Part shown: one piece after another, positions 19,401 to 27,310 of the stretch
How the letters are laid out: each line of letters begins with the position of its first letter
Position numbering within the stretch: the first letter of the stretch is position 1
Assembly (NCBI RefSeq): GCF_001720485.1
Contig: NZ_CP017114.1
Span: 2,294,001 to 2,358,000, forward strand
DNA: 64,000 nucleotides
Reading direction: 5' to 3'
DNA from: Cobetia marina
GTDB lineage: Bacteria; Pseudomonadota; Gammaproteobacteria; Pseudomonadales; Halomonadaceae
Notes under the pieces: model-generated
What the model was told of the DNA's origin: nothing
Database searches by the model: none
The model's input: only the letters and a program-made list of their open reading frames with translations
Program-made: the position numbers and the translations under genes

Positions 19401-22400
19401 GTCGTGATCACCATCACTGACAGCGCCGAACCGGCCAACACGTACACCGTCGATACCGGCAACATCTCCGTCGATGACGAAGGGAATGTCTCGGTGACCG
19501 GCCTGGATCTGTCCGCTGCGACATCCGGTCTGGTCGAGGGTGCACTCAGCGTCGCGATGACCGTCACCGATGCGGCGGGCAACATCGCCGAAGCCACCGG
19601 TGCGACCACCAGTGATCTGACCGCTCCGCTCAGCAGTGCCATCGACTTCGTGGATGGCGATGATGGCCAGCTGAACGCCAGTGACATCACTGCCGTCGCC
19701 CTCAGCGGCAGCATCGAAGCCGGCCTCGACAGCAGCAATGTCGTGATCACCATCACTGACAGCGCCGAACCGGCCAACACGTACACCGTCGATGCAGGCG
19801 ACATCACCGTCGATGACGAAGGGAATGTCTCGGTGACCGGCCTGGATCTGTCCGCACTCACCGCAGGTGCACTCAGTGTCGCGATGACCGTCACCGATAC
19901 GGCAGGCAACACCGCCGAAGCCACCGGTGCGACCACCAGTGATCTGACCGACCCGCTCAACAGTGCCATCGACTTCGTGGATGGCGCCGATGGCCAGCTG
20001 AACGCCAGTGACATCACCGCCGTCGCCCTCAGCGGCAGCATCGAAGCCGGCCTCGACAGCAGCAATGTCGTGATCACCATCACTGACAGCGCCGAACCGG
20101 CCAACACGTTCACCGTCGATGCAGGCGACATCTCCGTCGATGACGAAGGGAATGTCTCGGTGACCGGCCTGGATCTGTCCGCACTCACCGCAGGCGCGCT
20201 CAGTGTCGCGATGATCGTCACCGATGCGGCAGGCAACACTGCCGAAGCGATTGGTGCGACCACCAGTGACCTGACCGCTCCGCTCGACAGTGCCATCGAC
20301 TTCGTGGATGGCGATGATGGCCAGCTGAACGCCAGTGACATCACTGCCGTCGCCCTCAGCGGCAACATCGAAGCCGGCCTCGACAGCAGCAATGTCGTGA
20401 TCACCATCACTGACAGCGCCGAACCGGCCAACACGTACACCGTCGATGCAGGCAACATCACCGTCGATGACGAAGGGAATGTCTCGGTGACCGGCCTGGA
20501 TCTGTCCGCTGCGACATCCGGTCTGGTCGAAGGTGCACTCAGCGTCGCGATGACCGTCACCGATGCGGCGGGCAACATCGCCGAAGCCACCGGTGCGACC
20601 ACCAGTGATCTGACCGCTCCGCTCAGCAGTGCCATCGACTTCGTGGATGGCGATGATGGCCAGCTGAACGCCAGTGACATCACTGCCGTCGCCCTCAGCG
20701 GCAGCATCGAAGCCGGCCTCGACAGCAGCAATGTCGTGATCACCATCACTGACAGCGCCGAACCGGCCAACACGTTCACCGTCGATGCAGGCGACATCTC
20801 CGTCGATGACGAAGGGAATGTCTCGGTGACCGGCCTGGATCTGTCCGCACTCACCGCAGGCGCGCTCAGTGTCGCGATGATCGTCACCGATGCGGCAGGC
20901 AACACCGCCGAAGCCACCGGTGCGACCACCAGTGATCTGACCGCTCCGCTCAACAGTGCCATCGACTTCGTGGATGGCGATGATGGCCAGCTGAACGCCA
21001 GTGACATCACTGCCGTCGCCCTCAGCGGCAGCATCGAAGCCGGCCTCGACAGCAGCAATGTCGTGATCACCATCACTGACAGCGCCGAACCGGCCAACAC
21101 GTACACCGTCGATACCGGCAACATCTCCGTCGATGACGAAGGGAATGTCTCGGTGACCGGCCTGGATCTGTCCGCACTCACCGCAGGCGCGCTCAGTGTC
21201 GCGATGATCGTCACCGATACGGCAGGCAACACCGCCGAAGCCACCGGTGCGACCACCAGTGATCTGACCGACCCGCTCAACAGTGCCATCGACTTCGTGG
21301 ATGGCGCCGATGGCCAGCTGAACGCCAGTGACATCACCGCCGTCGCCCTCAGCGGCAGCATCGAAGCCGGCCTCGACAGCAGCAATGTCGTGATCACCAT
21401 CACTGACAGCGCCGAACCGGCCAACACGTTCACCGTCGATGCAGGCGACATCTCCGTCGATGACGAAGGGAATGTCTCGGTGACCGGCCTGGATCTGTCC
21501 GCTGCGACATCCGGTCTGGTCGAGGGTGCACTCAGCGTCGCGATGATCGTCACCGATGCGGCGGGCAACACCGCCGAAGCCACCGGTGCGACCACCAGTG
21601 ATCTGACCGCTCCGCTCAGCAGTGCCATCGACTTCGTGGATGGCGATGATGGCCAGCTGAACGCCAGTGACATCACTGCCGTCGCCCTCAGCGGCAGCAT
21701 CGAAGCCGGCCTCGACAGCAGCAATGTCGTGATCACCATCACTGACAGCGCCGAACCGGCCAACACGTACACCGTCGATACCGGCAACATCTCCGTCGAT
21801 GACGAAGGGAATGTCTCGGTGACCGGCCTGGATCTGTCCGCTGCGACATCCGGCCTGGTCGAGGGTGCACTCAACGTCGCGATGACCGTCACCGATGCGG
21901 CAGGCAACACCGCCGAAGCGATTGGTGCGACCACCAGTGATCTGACCGCTCCGCTCAGCAGTGCCATCGACTTCGTGGATGGCGATGATGGCCAGCTGAA
22001 CGCCAGTGACATCACTGCCGTCGCCCTCAGCGGCAGCATCGAAGCCGGCCTCGACAGCAGCAATGTCGTGATCACCATCACTGACAGCGCCGAACCGGCC
22101 AACACGTACACCGTCGATACCGGCAACATCTCCGTCGATGACGAAGGGAATGTCTCGGTGACCGGCCTGGATCTGTCCGCTGCGACATCCGGCCTGGTCG
22201 AGGGTGCACTCAGCGTCGCGATGACCGTCACCGATGCGGCGGGCAACACCGCCGAAGCCACCGGTGCGACCACCAGTGATCTGACCGCTCCGAATATCAC
22301 CGATAACACTATCGAAGTCGTAAATGCCGTAGATGGTGCGGTAAGCGCAGCTGGTTCAACTGGCCTTGAGCTCGCGGGAACCGTAGAGGAAGGCTTGGAT

Positions 22401-25400
22401 GTCGATAACATTGATATCGTCATTACTGACAGCGCAGACAATTCCATCACGATCAGCGATGATGACATCGTCATCGATGGCACTGACTTGACGGTAGAAA
22501 GTCAGGATATTTCCGAGCTGGCTGATGGTGATATCGATGTCACAGTGACGGTGACTGATGATGCGGGTAACTCCATTGATATCTCTGCAGAAATAACCAA
22601 GCTAGCCTCTGACTTCCTCGACTTTGATGAGGATACTCGCCTGACAGTATCAGAAGCAGGTATTGCAGCGGCGACAACAGAAGCTACTGACAGCCTGGTA
22701 TTCACTGATACCAGTAGCACGGCAGTCCTGGCACTCAGTTCCTCTACGGTGCTCGCCAGCAACGGTGAAACCTTGAGCTGGGTCGTCAGCGAAGATGGCC
22801 AGATACTTGAAGCACAGACCTCTGAGGGAACGACTGTATTCCAAGTGACTGTCGTCGAGGATGGTTCTGATATCACCTACAGCTCTGTGCTGCTCGGTAA
22901 TCTCGATCAGGATGACGCTGATTCAAGCACTGTCGATGTACTGGTAACTCTCACTGATGGAGATGCTACTACCAGCAGTACATTGGAAATCGATATTGAA
23001 GACGACACGCCTGAGCTTGCAACAATAACTGAAGTCGTGGCCCTGAGTTCAGGGACTGATTACACCGGAAGTATCTTTGATGGCGATGATAACTTTGGCT
23101 TCGGCGCGGACTCCGCCAATGGCCAGGTACAGTCATTCACTCTGCAAGGCCTGACGTTCACTGTTTCGGAGGATGGTACCTATGCGGATGTCACGGGAAC
23201 AAGTGACGTCTTCGATCTGAGTGCTGGCGATACCGTCAATATTGTCGATGGCACTCTGGCGGTAGAAACCAATGTCGGCGAGTCCTTCAGCATTGACATC
23301 AGCTCCGGTGACTATACCTATAGCCATGATGGTCAATTCAGTGCAGCTGCTGAAGCCAATACACGCCCGCAAGCCAACGTGACTGAAAGCGATGGTGTGC
23401 TGGGCCTTGTCGGCGTCAATGTTCTGGATATCGTGACCTTGAGCGCCGACCAGCTTTATAGTGTTTATGATGCTGAAGAGAATGTGTCTTCGGTTACACT
23501 TAGCACTAGTGGGCTTCTGAGCAGCTTGACAAGTGCTATAACAAGCGCAACTGGCTTGACAATAATCGACAGCTTACTCACAACATTGTTAGGTTATAGT
23601 AACTGGAGTCATAGCTCAGGAATAGCGTCTGAACTTGGATTAACTGTTACTCCAGACACTAGTGATAGCTCGGAGAAAAGTATCACCATCACCAAAACTG
23701 ATGGCAGCGATATAACCAACATTGAAATCAATGAGCTATTGGCTAGTGTTGAGTTCACGGTTACTTCACCAGGGATACTGACTGGAATTCTAGCTTCACT
23801 TGACTTGGACTCCCTTGCCGACTCAATCGTGGAAAATACCACCATTTATGCTACAGACTCACTCGATGCAAGCTCGTCTGACACTGATGCTTCACTAGCT
23901 AATGTAAACCTTCTGACGAGTGACTATGTTGTTCCTGTAGATGAAGGGACTACTGGGAACGACTCTGTCAACGCTTCACAGGCAGGCTCCAATCTCTACG
24001 GCTATGCCGGCAATGACTCTCTCATTGGCGGTAGTGAGGGCAATATCCTTCGCGGTGGGAGTGGTGATGATGTCCTTGATGGTGCGGCTGGCAGCGACTT
24101 GCTGATCGGCGGTTCAGGGGATGACAGCCTGGATGGTGGGGCAGGTGTCGATGTCATCCGATGGGAAGCCGGTGATGAAGGTACAGTCGCTGACCCAGCA
24201 ACGGATACCGTTCTGGATTTCAACAATGACAGTGAGGCCGATGCCACAGCTGGCGATACCCTTGATCTGACTGATCTGTTGGATGGTGCCTACTATGTGA
24301 GCAGCACCAGCAACAATCTGGCGAACTACGTCACCTTCGAATATGTCGCGGCGGGCGTTAATACTGCGGCCTACACCGCCATCTATATCAGTACTACGGG
24401 TGATCTCAATCTGGCTGCTGATGGATACAATGCCAATCAGATCATCAAGCTTGAAGGTGTGGACATCACATCCTCCGAAACATTGTCCGATAGTGACATC
24501 ATTGATGCGCTGATCACTGATGATCAACTGCTGATTGGTACTGAGGTCAATGAAACGGATGTCAGCGTCACGGTCGTGGATGGTGATGGTGATACGGCAA
24601 CTGGGGATATCACCTTCATTGGCGAGGAAAGCCTTGATAGCATCGAGAACACAGCGCCCGAAGTTACTGGCGACAGTACTAAGCTATTGGGCCTGGTTGG
24701 CCTGGATGCATTGGGAGTGATCGACTTCTCCGAAAACGAGGTATTCATCACTGATAATGAAAGTAATCTGACATCGGTCGTTGTTTCTGTAGCATCGTTG
24801 GTTGATATAAATCCTGCTGATATCCTGTTTGATAGCGCAGATATCTCTATCGATGAGGACTTGGCAACGGAACTTGGTCTGAGTGTCGTCACTAGCGGTG
24901 ATGACTCTGGCCTCGAAAATGTACTGGTATCAGGTGCAACCCTGACCATCACTGCCAGTGATGATGGTGTCATGGACAACCTAGCGGTCAATGAACTTCT
25001 TTCTACGTTGACCTTGAATGATGGGGTTGTATTGAATGCAAGCTTGCTGAATGCAATCAGTGTCACGGCGACCGATATCTATGATGCCAGTACAACGTTG
25101 AGACTTGATTCGCTTGCTGATGTGAGTGTGCTTGATGGTAATGACTACCTGTTCTCCGGCGATGGCGATGACAATCTCATTGACGAAAGTGGACTGGATG
25201 TTGATGTACAACTCTATGGCTATGCAGGCGCAGATGCTCTCACCGGCGGAAGCGGCAATGATCTAATTCGTGGTGGTGATGGCATCGATGTCGTCAATGG
25301 AGGCGATGGCAATGACATCCTATTTGGTGGTAATGGAGATGACACACTAATCGGCGGAGCTGGCAGCAATATCTTCGATGGCGGTGATGGCGATGACACC

Positions 25401-25793
25401 CTCGTGACCTCCACCCTCACCTTTGAAGTCGATGGCGGCGTAGGCACCGATACACTGAGCTTCGACAATACTGGGGAAAGCATTGATCTTACGTCGCTGC
25501 TGGATGCGGATGCTTCCGTGAATACTGCCGTCAATATCGAGGTGTTGGATATCTCCGCCAGCAGCGATTCGGCCACCACGCTGACATTGGATGAAGATAC
25601 GGTATTGAACCTCACGGATGACGATAACGAGCTGTATATCGATGGTGATGAGGGCGATAGCGTGGAAGCGGCTGGGGCAACATCTTCCGCGACAACGACC
25701 GACCTCAACGGCACCACCTATGATACTTATCAACTGGGTGACGCAACGCTCTATATCGACCAGGACGTTACCGTGAATACCAATAACGGCTAG
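10494..25793 (+). CDS. giant BapA/LapA-like repeat adhesin secreted by type I secretion
   Basis: This is a 5,099-residue protein with ribosome site GAGGA seven bases before ATG. I see no cysteine. Residues 1-95 resemble the BapA/Bap prefix domain (LVTLENGDLVTIESFYAD). Residues 118-167 are Ala/Gly-rich and hydrophobic (AGLVAGGVAVAAGVGVAAA), a possible membrane-retained plug. Residues about 178-1923 hold nine pairs of Ig-like domains (period about 585-588 bp). Residues about 1923-2821 hold the SLALTADTNVADDG and TGSIAFVDG repeats. Residues 2822-3931 hold ten SAIDFVDG repeats. The C-terminus is non-repetitive, with two RTX nonapeptide blocks (about 4487-4560 and 4883-4973) of the GGxGDD type that bind calcium and direct type I export. 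The genes for the exporter follow. The likely role is biofilm or surface adhesion. Confidence 0.93.
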   Translation: MPVNAKVAPHGQLESQEAILREVDNITLNEASDVSLDLHPRDVEMMTRQGDNLLVTLENGDLVTIESFYADPSELSHLYLQGDEFAGEIFQVGLGEAGASGAVPFTSTATLTTAESALATAAAGASSVGAGAEAATGAGAGAGISTAGLVAGGVAVAAGVGVAAATSSDSASSDADTTAPDAPLLSDTNGMVLSGISEPGATIEVINASGEIVGTATADADGNFIVELDPLQKPGTELSATATDAAGNESAVSDTLLVPEDADVTAPNTPTIASATDDVEAVTGTLADGDSTNDATPTLTGSAEAGSTVTITHNGEVIATVTADTNGSWTYTPTTALTEGDQTFSVTATDAAGNESAASSEFTLTVDTTAPGAPTLIESDGTTVSGTAEAGSDVVITNSDGQDVGSGIAEDDGSFSIVLDPAQEDGETLTATATDAAGNISSDSAPTIVDTGIDATAPNTPTIASAIDDVPDGTSTLADGDSTNDATPTLTGSAEAGSTVTITHNGEEIATVTADANGSWTYTPTTALTEGDQTFSVTATDAAGNVSAPSADFTLTVDTTAPDAPVLTETDGETANGSTVNGSAEAGGTVEITNGDGDRLGSGTVADDGTFSITLSPKQDAGTELTATVTDAAGNESPASDTLLVPEDADVTAPNTPTIASATDDVEAVTGTLASGDSTNDATPTLTGSAEIGSTITVTHNGEVIGTSTADSNGTWSFTPGTEFADGEHVFSVTATDEAGNVSAPSGEFTLTVDTTAPDAPILSETDGETANGSTVNGSAEAGGTVEITDVDGVVLGTGTVADDGTFSITLSPKQEAGTELTATVTDAAGNESAVSDTLVVPEDADVTAPNAPTIASATDDVAAVTGTLADGDSTNDATPTLTSSAEAGSTVTITHNGEEIATVTADANGTWSFTPETDFADGEHVFSVTATDAAGNESAPSADFTLTVDTVAPDAPVLAETDGETANGSTVNGSAEAGGTVEITDVDGVVLGTGTVADDGTFSITLSPKQDAGTELTATVTDAAGNESAASAALTVPEDADVTAPNAPTIASATDDVEADTGALADGDSTNDATPTLTGSAEAGSTVTLTHNGEEIGTTTADSNGTWSFTPETDFADGEHVFSVTATDAAGNESAPSADFTLTVDTVAPDAPVLAETDGETANGSTVNGSAEAGGTVEITDVDGVVLGTGTVADDGTFSITLSPKQDAGTELTATVTDAAGNESAASAALTVPEDADVTAPNAPTIASATDDVEADTGALADGDSTNDATPTLTGSAEAGSTVTLTHNGEEIGTTTADSNGTWSFTPATGFADGEHVFSVTATDAAANESAPSADFTLTVDTTAPDAPVLADTDGETANGSTVNGSAEAGGTVEITNGDGDLLGSGTVADDGTFSITLSPKQDAGTELTATVTDAAGNESAVSDTLVVPEDADVTAPNTPTIASATDDVEAVTGALASGDSTNDATPTLTGSAEAGSTVTLTHNGEEIGTTTADSNGTWSFTPATGFADGEHVFSVTATDAAANESAPSADFTLTVDTTAPDAPVLAETDGTTVAGTGEAGTTIEITNTAGDVLGSAEVDTDGNFSVALSPEQDAGTELSATVTDAAGNESAVSDTLVVPEDADVTAPNTPTIASATDDVAAVTGTLANGDSTNDATPTLTGSAEAGSAVTITHNGEEIATVTADANGTWSFTPATGFAGGDHVFSVTATDEAGNESASSADFTLTVDTTAPDAPFLAETDGTTVTGTGEAGTTVEITNAAGDVLGSAEVDTDGNFSVALSPEQDAGTELTATVTDAAGNESAVSDTLVVPEDADVTAPNAPTIASATDNVEAVTGSLADGDSTNDATPTLTGSAEIGSTVTLTHNGEEIGTATADSNGTWSFTPATDFADGEHVFSVTATDAAGNESAPSADFTLTVDTTAPEVPSLALTADTNVADDGITSNGEVTVSDLEADASWEYTTDGGTTWVDGTGATFTLAAGSYADGTVQIRQTDVAGNVSDAVNLGAVTVDATIAAPSLALTADTNVADDGITSNGEVTVSGLETDATWEVSLDGGTTWDARTGTTFTLDEGSYADGTVQIRQTDVAGNVSDAVNLGAVTVDTTDPTGSIAFVDGDDALLNLADISAVDLTGSIEAGLDSSNVVITITDSADPANEITVATTDITIDGAGNLSVTGLDLSTETSGLTEGALTVSMTVTDVAGSTFETDGTTTSDLTAPEVPSLALTADTNVADDGITNNGEVTVSGLETDASWEVSLDGGTTWDARTGTTFTLDEGVYADGVVQIRQTDLAGNVSDAVNLGAVTVDTTDPTGSIAFVDGGNGLLNLADISAVDLTGSIEAGLDSSNVVITITDSAEPANEYTVDAGNISVGTDGALSVTGLDLSALTAGTLAVSMTVTDVAGNTFETDGTTTSDLTVPEIPNLALTADTNVADDGITSNGEVTVSGLETDATWEVSLDGGTTWDARTGTTFTLDEGIYADGVVQIRQTDVAGNVSDAVNLGAVTVDTTDPTGSIAFVDGDDALLNLADISAVDLTGSIEAGLDSSNVVITITDSADPANEITVATTDITIDGAGNLSVTGLDLSTETSGLTEGALTVSMTVTDVAGNTFETDGTTTSDLTTPEIPSLALTADTNVADDGITSNGEVTVSGLETDATWEVSLDGGTTWNAGTGTTFTLDEGVYADGVVQIRQTDLAGNVSDAVNLGTVTVDTTDPTGSIAFVDGGDGLLNLADINAVDLTGSIEAGLDSSNVVITITDSAEPANTYTVDAGDITVDDEGNVSVTGLDLSALTAGALSVAMTVTDAAGNTAEATGATTSDLTDPLNSAIDFVDGDDGQLNASDTTAVALSGSIEAGLDSSNVVITITDSAEPANTFTVDAGDISVDDEGNVSVTGLDLSALTAGALSVAMIVTDAAGNTAEATGATTSDLTAPLNSAIDFVDGDDGQLNASDITAVALSGSIEAGLDSSNVVITITDSAEPANTYTVDTGNISVDDEGNVSVTGLDLSAATSGLVEGALSVAMTVTDAAGNIAEATGATTSDLTAPLSSAIDFVDGDDGQLNASDITAVALSGSIEAGLDSSNVVITITDSAEPANTYTVDAGDITVDDEGNVSVTGLDLSALTAGALSVAMTVTDTAGNTAEATGATTSDLTDPLNSAIDFVDGADGQLNASDITAVALSGSIEAGLDSSNVVITITDSAEPANTFTVDAGDISVDDEGNVSVTGLDLSALTAGALSVAMIVTDAAGNTAEAIGATTSDLTAPLDSAIDFVDGDDGQLNASDITAVALSGNIEAGLDSSNVVITITDSAEPANTYTVDAGNITVDDEGNVSVTGLDLSAATSGLVEGALSVAMTVTDAAGNIAEATGATTSDLTAPLSSAIDFVDGDDGQLNASDITAVALSGSIEAGLDSSNVVITITDSAEPANTFTVDAGDISVDDEGNVSVTGLDLSALTAGALSVAMIVTDAAGNTAEATGATTSDLTAPLNSAIDFVDGDDGQLNASDITAVALSGSIEAGLDSSNVVITITDSAEPANTYTVDTGNISVDDEGNVSVTGLDLSALTAGALSVAMIVTDTAGNTAEATGATTSDLTDPLNSAIDFVDGADGQLNASDITAVALSGSIEAGLDSSNVVITITDSAEPANTFTVDAGDISVDDEGNVSVTGLDLSAATSGLVEGALSVAMIVTDAAGNTAEATGATTSDLTAPLSSAIDFVDGDDGQLNASDITAVALSGSIEAGLDSSNVVITITDSAEPANTYTVDTGNISVDDEGNVSVTGLDLSAATSGLVEGALNVAMTVTDAAGNTAEAIGATTSDLTAPLSSAIDFVDGDDGQLNASDITAVALSGSIEAGLDSSNVVITITDSAEPANTYTVDTGNISVDDEGNVSVTGLDLSAATSGLVEGALSVAMTVTDAAGNTAEATGATTSDLTAPNITDNTIEVVNAVDGAVSAAGSTGLELAGTVEEGLDVDNIDIVITDSADNSITISDDDIVIDGTDLTVESQDISELADGDIDVTVTVTDDAGNSIDISAEITKLASDFLDFDEDTRLTVSEAGIAAATTEATDSLVFTDTSSTAVLALSSSTVLASNGETLSWVVSEDGQILEAQTSEGTTVFQVTVVEDGSDITYSSVLLGNLDQDDADSSTVDVLVTLTDGDATTSSTLEIDIEDDTPELATITEVVALSSGTDYTGSIFDGDDNFGFGADSANGQVQSFTLQGLTFTVSEDGTYADVTGTSDVFDLSAGDTVNIVDGTLAVETNVGESFSIDISSGDYTYSHDGQFSAAAEANTRPQANVTESDGVLGLVGVNVLDIVTLSADQLYSVYDAEENVSSVTLSTSGLLSSLTSAITSATGLTIIDSLLTTLLGYSNWSHSSGIASELGLTVTPDTSDSSEKSITITKTDGSDITNIEINELLASVEFTVTSPGILTGILASLDLDSLADSIVENTTIYATDSLDASSSDTDASLANVNLLTSDYVVPVDEGTTGNDSVNASQAGSNLYGYAGNDSLIGGSEGNILRGGSGDDVLDGAAGSDLLIGGSGDDSLDGGAGVDVIRWEAGDEGTVADPATDTVLDFNNDSEADATAGDTLDLTDLLDGAYYVSSTSNNLANYVTFEYVAAGVNTAAYTAIYISTTGDLNLAADGYNANQIIKLEGVDITSSETLSDSDIIDALITDDQLLIGTEVNETDVSVTVVDGDGDTATGDITFIGEESLDSIENTAPEVTGDSTKLLGLVGLDALGVIDFSENEVFITDNESNLTSVVVSVASLVDINPADILFDSADISIDEDLATELGLSVVTSGDDSGLENVLVSGATLTITASDDGVMDNLAVNELLSTLTLNDGVVLNASLLNAISVTATDIYDASTTLRLDSLADVSVLDGNDYLFSGDGDDNLIDESGLDVDVQLYGYAGADALTGGSGNDLIRGGDGIDVVNGGDGNDILFGGNGDDTLIGGAGSNIFDGGDGDDTLVTSTLTFEVDGGVGTDTLSFDNTGESIDLTSLLDADASVNTAVNIEVLDISASSDSATTLTLDEDTVLNLTDDDNELYIDGDEGDSVEAAGATSSATTTDLNGTTYDTYQLGDATLYIDQDVTVNTNNG
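11025..16260 (+). repeat. A-family Ig-like repeats of the adhesin, nine paired units
   Basis: Nine tandem units alternate an APDAPVLxETDG-type half and an APNxPTIASATDD-type half, giving 18 Ig-like domains of about 90-100 residues. Nucleotide period is about 585-588 bp. The central copies (about 13200-15100) are nearly identical over long stretches, while the first and last copies are more diverged. This is the pattern expected when inner copies are homogenised by recombination. Confidence 0.9.
16261..18956 (+). repeat. B-family repeats of the adhesin
   Basis: The SLALTADTNVADDGIT motif starts at about 16276, 16549, 17158, 17758 and 18370. From the second copy on, each is followed by a TGSIAFVDG-type domain (near 16818, 17430, 18030 and 18642), giving compound units of 600-612 bp. 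The last TGSIAFVDG unit is a chimera whose second half matches the C family downstream. Confidence 0.88.
18957..22286 (+). repeat. C-family tandem array of ten units in two lengths
   Basis: Ten SAIDFVDG units fill exactly 3,330 bp. Five short units (109 residues, 327 bp, with SALTAGALSV) and five long units (113 residues, 339 bp, with SAATSGLVEGALSV) account for the length exactly. The order is S L S S L S S L L L. Other variable sites (ADG or DDG, TFTV or TYTV, DAGDIS or DTGNIS, GNTAEA or GNIAEA) are shuffled among units. Confidence 0.92.
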
Positions 25794-25802
25794 TCCCGGG
25801 AT

Positions 25803-25820
25803 GCGCCTCTCAGGAGGCGC
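25803..25820 (+). promoter_or_regulatory. hairpin between adhesin and TolC-like gene
   Basis: GCGCCTC (25803-25809) pairs with GAGGCGC (25814-25820) around a 4-nt loop, 10 bp after the adhesin stop. No T-run follows. It may dampen read-through from the 15-kb adhesin gene into the secretion genes or protect the 3' end of the adhesin message. Confidence 0.5.
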
Positions 25821-25906
25821 CTTCCCGATGAACAAGTACACACTGAACACGAATAAATCGTCAGGATGACGCAACTTCAGGGATCACCCTGGGGCCAAGG
25901 AGTGAC

Positions 25907-27310
25907 ATGATGCCCACCCTATTTCGTTGTCCGTCCGCCATCGGACAGGCAACAACTCTGCGCATACGAATGAAGAGGCTTTCCATCGCCGTCTGTGTCG
26001 TCTCAGCCGGTCTGGCGAGTTCGCTACCGGCCAGTGCTCAGACGACACGTGATCTCGCCGAAGTTTTGAGCGATGTGCTCAGGCATGATCCTCGCATCGA
26101 TGCCGCCCAGGCCAATGTCCGGGCCGCAGGGACAGATATCGAGATTGCCGAGGATGGCTACTGGCCACGTCTGGAAAGCAGCGTCGGCACCGAGGACAAT
26201 TTCACGGAAGGCGGGTATCGCATCACGCTGAGCCAGATGCTCTATGACTGGGGTCAGGTGGAAGCCGAGGTCGAACAACGCAGGGCCGAGCGGGATGTCG
26301 AGCGTGACACCCTGGATCAGACCCGCATGGAAATCGCCCAGGAGGCGATCACCGCCTATATCGATCTCGGGGCCAACCGCGCCATGATGCGCCGCGTACG
26401 TGATTACATCGAGAAGCTCGAAAGCCTCGAGACGCTGGCCAATGATCGCACCTTCTCGGGCTATGGTGACCGGGTCGAGCTGGACCGAGCCGCCGTCGAC
26501 CTTGCCAGTGCGCGTGAATGGCTGGCACGCCTTCAGGGCGATGCTGATACCGCCCGACAGGAACTCGAGATTCTCAGTGGACGCCCCTTCCAGGGCGTGA
26601 CCTTGAGCGCCCCGAAGCCACTGCCGATCGTGGCGGACCTGGCCCGCGACCCTGCCACTACCGATGCCGCCATCACCAACGCGCCGGCCTATCGCAGTCA
26701 TGTCAGCCAGCAGAATGCCGCGCGCCACGCCTTGAGCCTGAGCCAGGCCGAGCGCTGGCCGGAATTGCGACTGGAGGCGACAAGCTCACGTTATGAGTCG
26801 AACGACGACATGGTCAGCGACTCCAGTATCGGCCTGCGTATCGAGGCCCCGGTCTTCCAAGGCCTGACGCCGTTGCGCCAGCCTGAAGCGGACCGCGCAC
26901 GCCTGACCGCCGCCCAGTTCGAGACCGCCTCCACGGCCCGTGAGCTGCGCCGCCAGATCCAGCGACTGTCTGCCAGTCAGCCAGCGGTCGAGGCACGCAT
27001 CAAGGCGCTGGATCAGCAGGCACGCAGCGGGGAGCGCCTGCGCAGCAGCTATCGGGACCAGTTCATCACCGGCTCACGCAATATCGAGGATCTGCTGACC
27101 ATCGAAAGCGAGATCTTCGCGGCGCGTCGTCAGATGATCGAGCTCAACACCCAGCTGCTCACCGATCAATATGACCTCGCGACCCAGCTGGGTGCCCTGC
27201 CGCTGGTCTCTTCGCCCTATCGGGCCGAAGCCGCTGTCACCCCGCCAGAGACGGCGCACATCTCGCTGCCCCACTCTCATCCCCATGCCAGCCAGGGAGT
27301 CAGCCCATGA
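25907..27310 (+). CDS. TolC-family outer-membrane channel of the type I secretion system
   Basis: The protein has 467 residues from ATG 25907 (a second ATG follows at once), with a strong AAGGAG six bases upstream. An internal ATG at 25970 begins a more compact signal peptide but has no ribosome site. The signal ends in LPASAQ. The mature part has the duplicated TolC/OEP coiled-coil layout: LAEVLSDVLRHDPRIDAAQAN at the start, LSQMLYDWGQVEAEVEQ, and a second repeat with RLTAAQFETASTARELRRQIQR. It most resembles the LapE/AggA branch. It forms the outer-membrane exit duct for the adhesin with the two following gene products. Its stop overlaps the next start (ATGA). Confidence 0.92.
   Translation: MMPTLFRCPSAIGQATTLRIRMKRLSIAVCVVSAGLASSLPASAQTTRDLAEVLSDVLRHDPRIDAAQANVRAAGTDIEIAEDGYWPRLESSVGTEDNFTEGGYRITLSQMLYDWGQVEAEVEQRRAERDVERDTLDQTRMEIAQEAITAYIDLGANRAMMRRVRDYIEKLESLETLANDRTFSGYGDRVELDRAAVDLASAREWLARLQGDADTARQELEILSGRPFQGVTLSAPKPLPIVADLARDPATTDAAITNAPAYRSHVSQQNAARHALSLSQAERWPELRLEATSSRYESNDDMVSDSSIGLRIEAPVFQGLTPLRQPEADRARLTAAQFETASTARELRRQIQRLSASQPAVEARIKALDQQARSGERLRSSYRDQFITGSRNIEDLLTIESEIFAARRQMIELNTQLLTDQYDLATQLGALPLVSSPYRAEAAVTPPETAHISLPHSHPHASQGVSP

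Noticed and set aside
18957..22286. CRISPR-like regular repeats
   Set aside because: The units are 327 or 339 bp, coding, and without short repeat-spacer structure, so they are adhesin domains.
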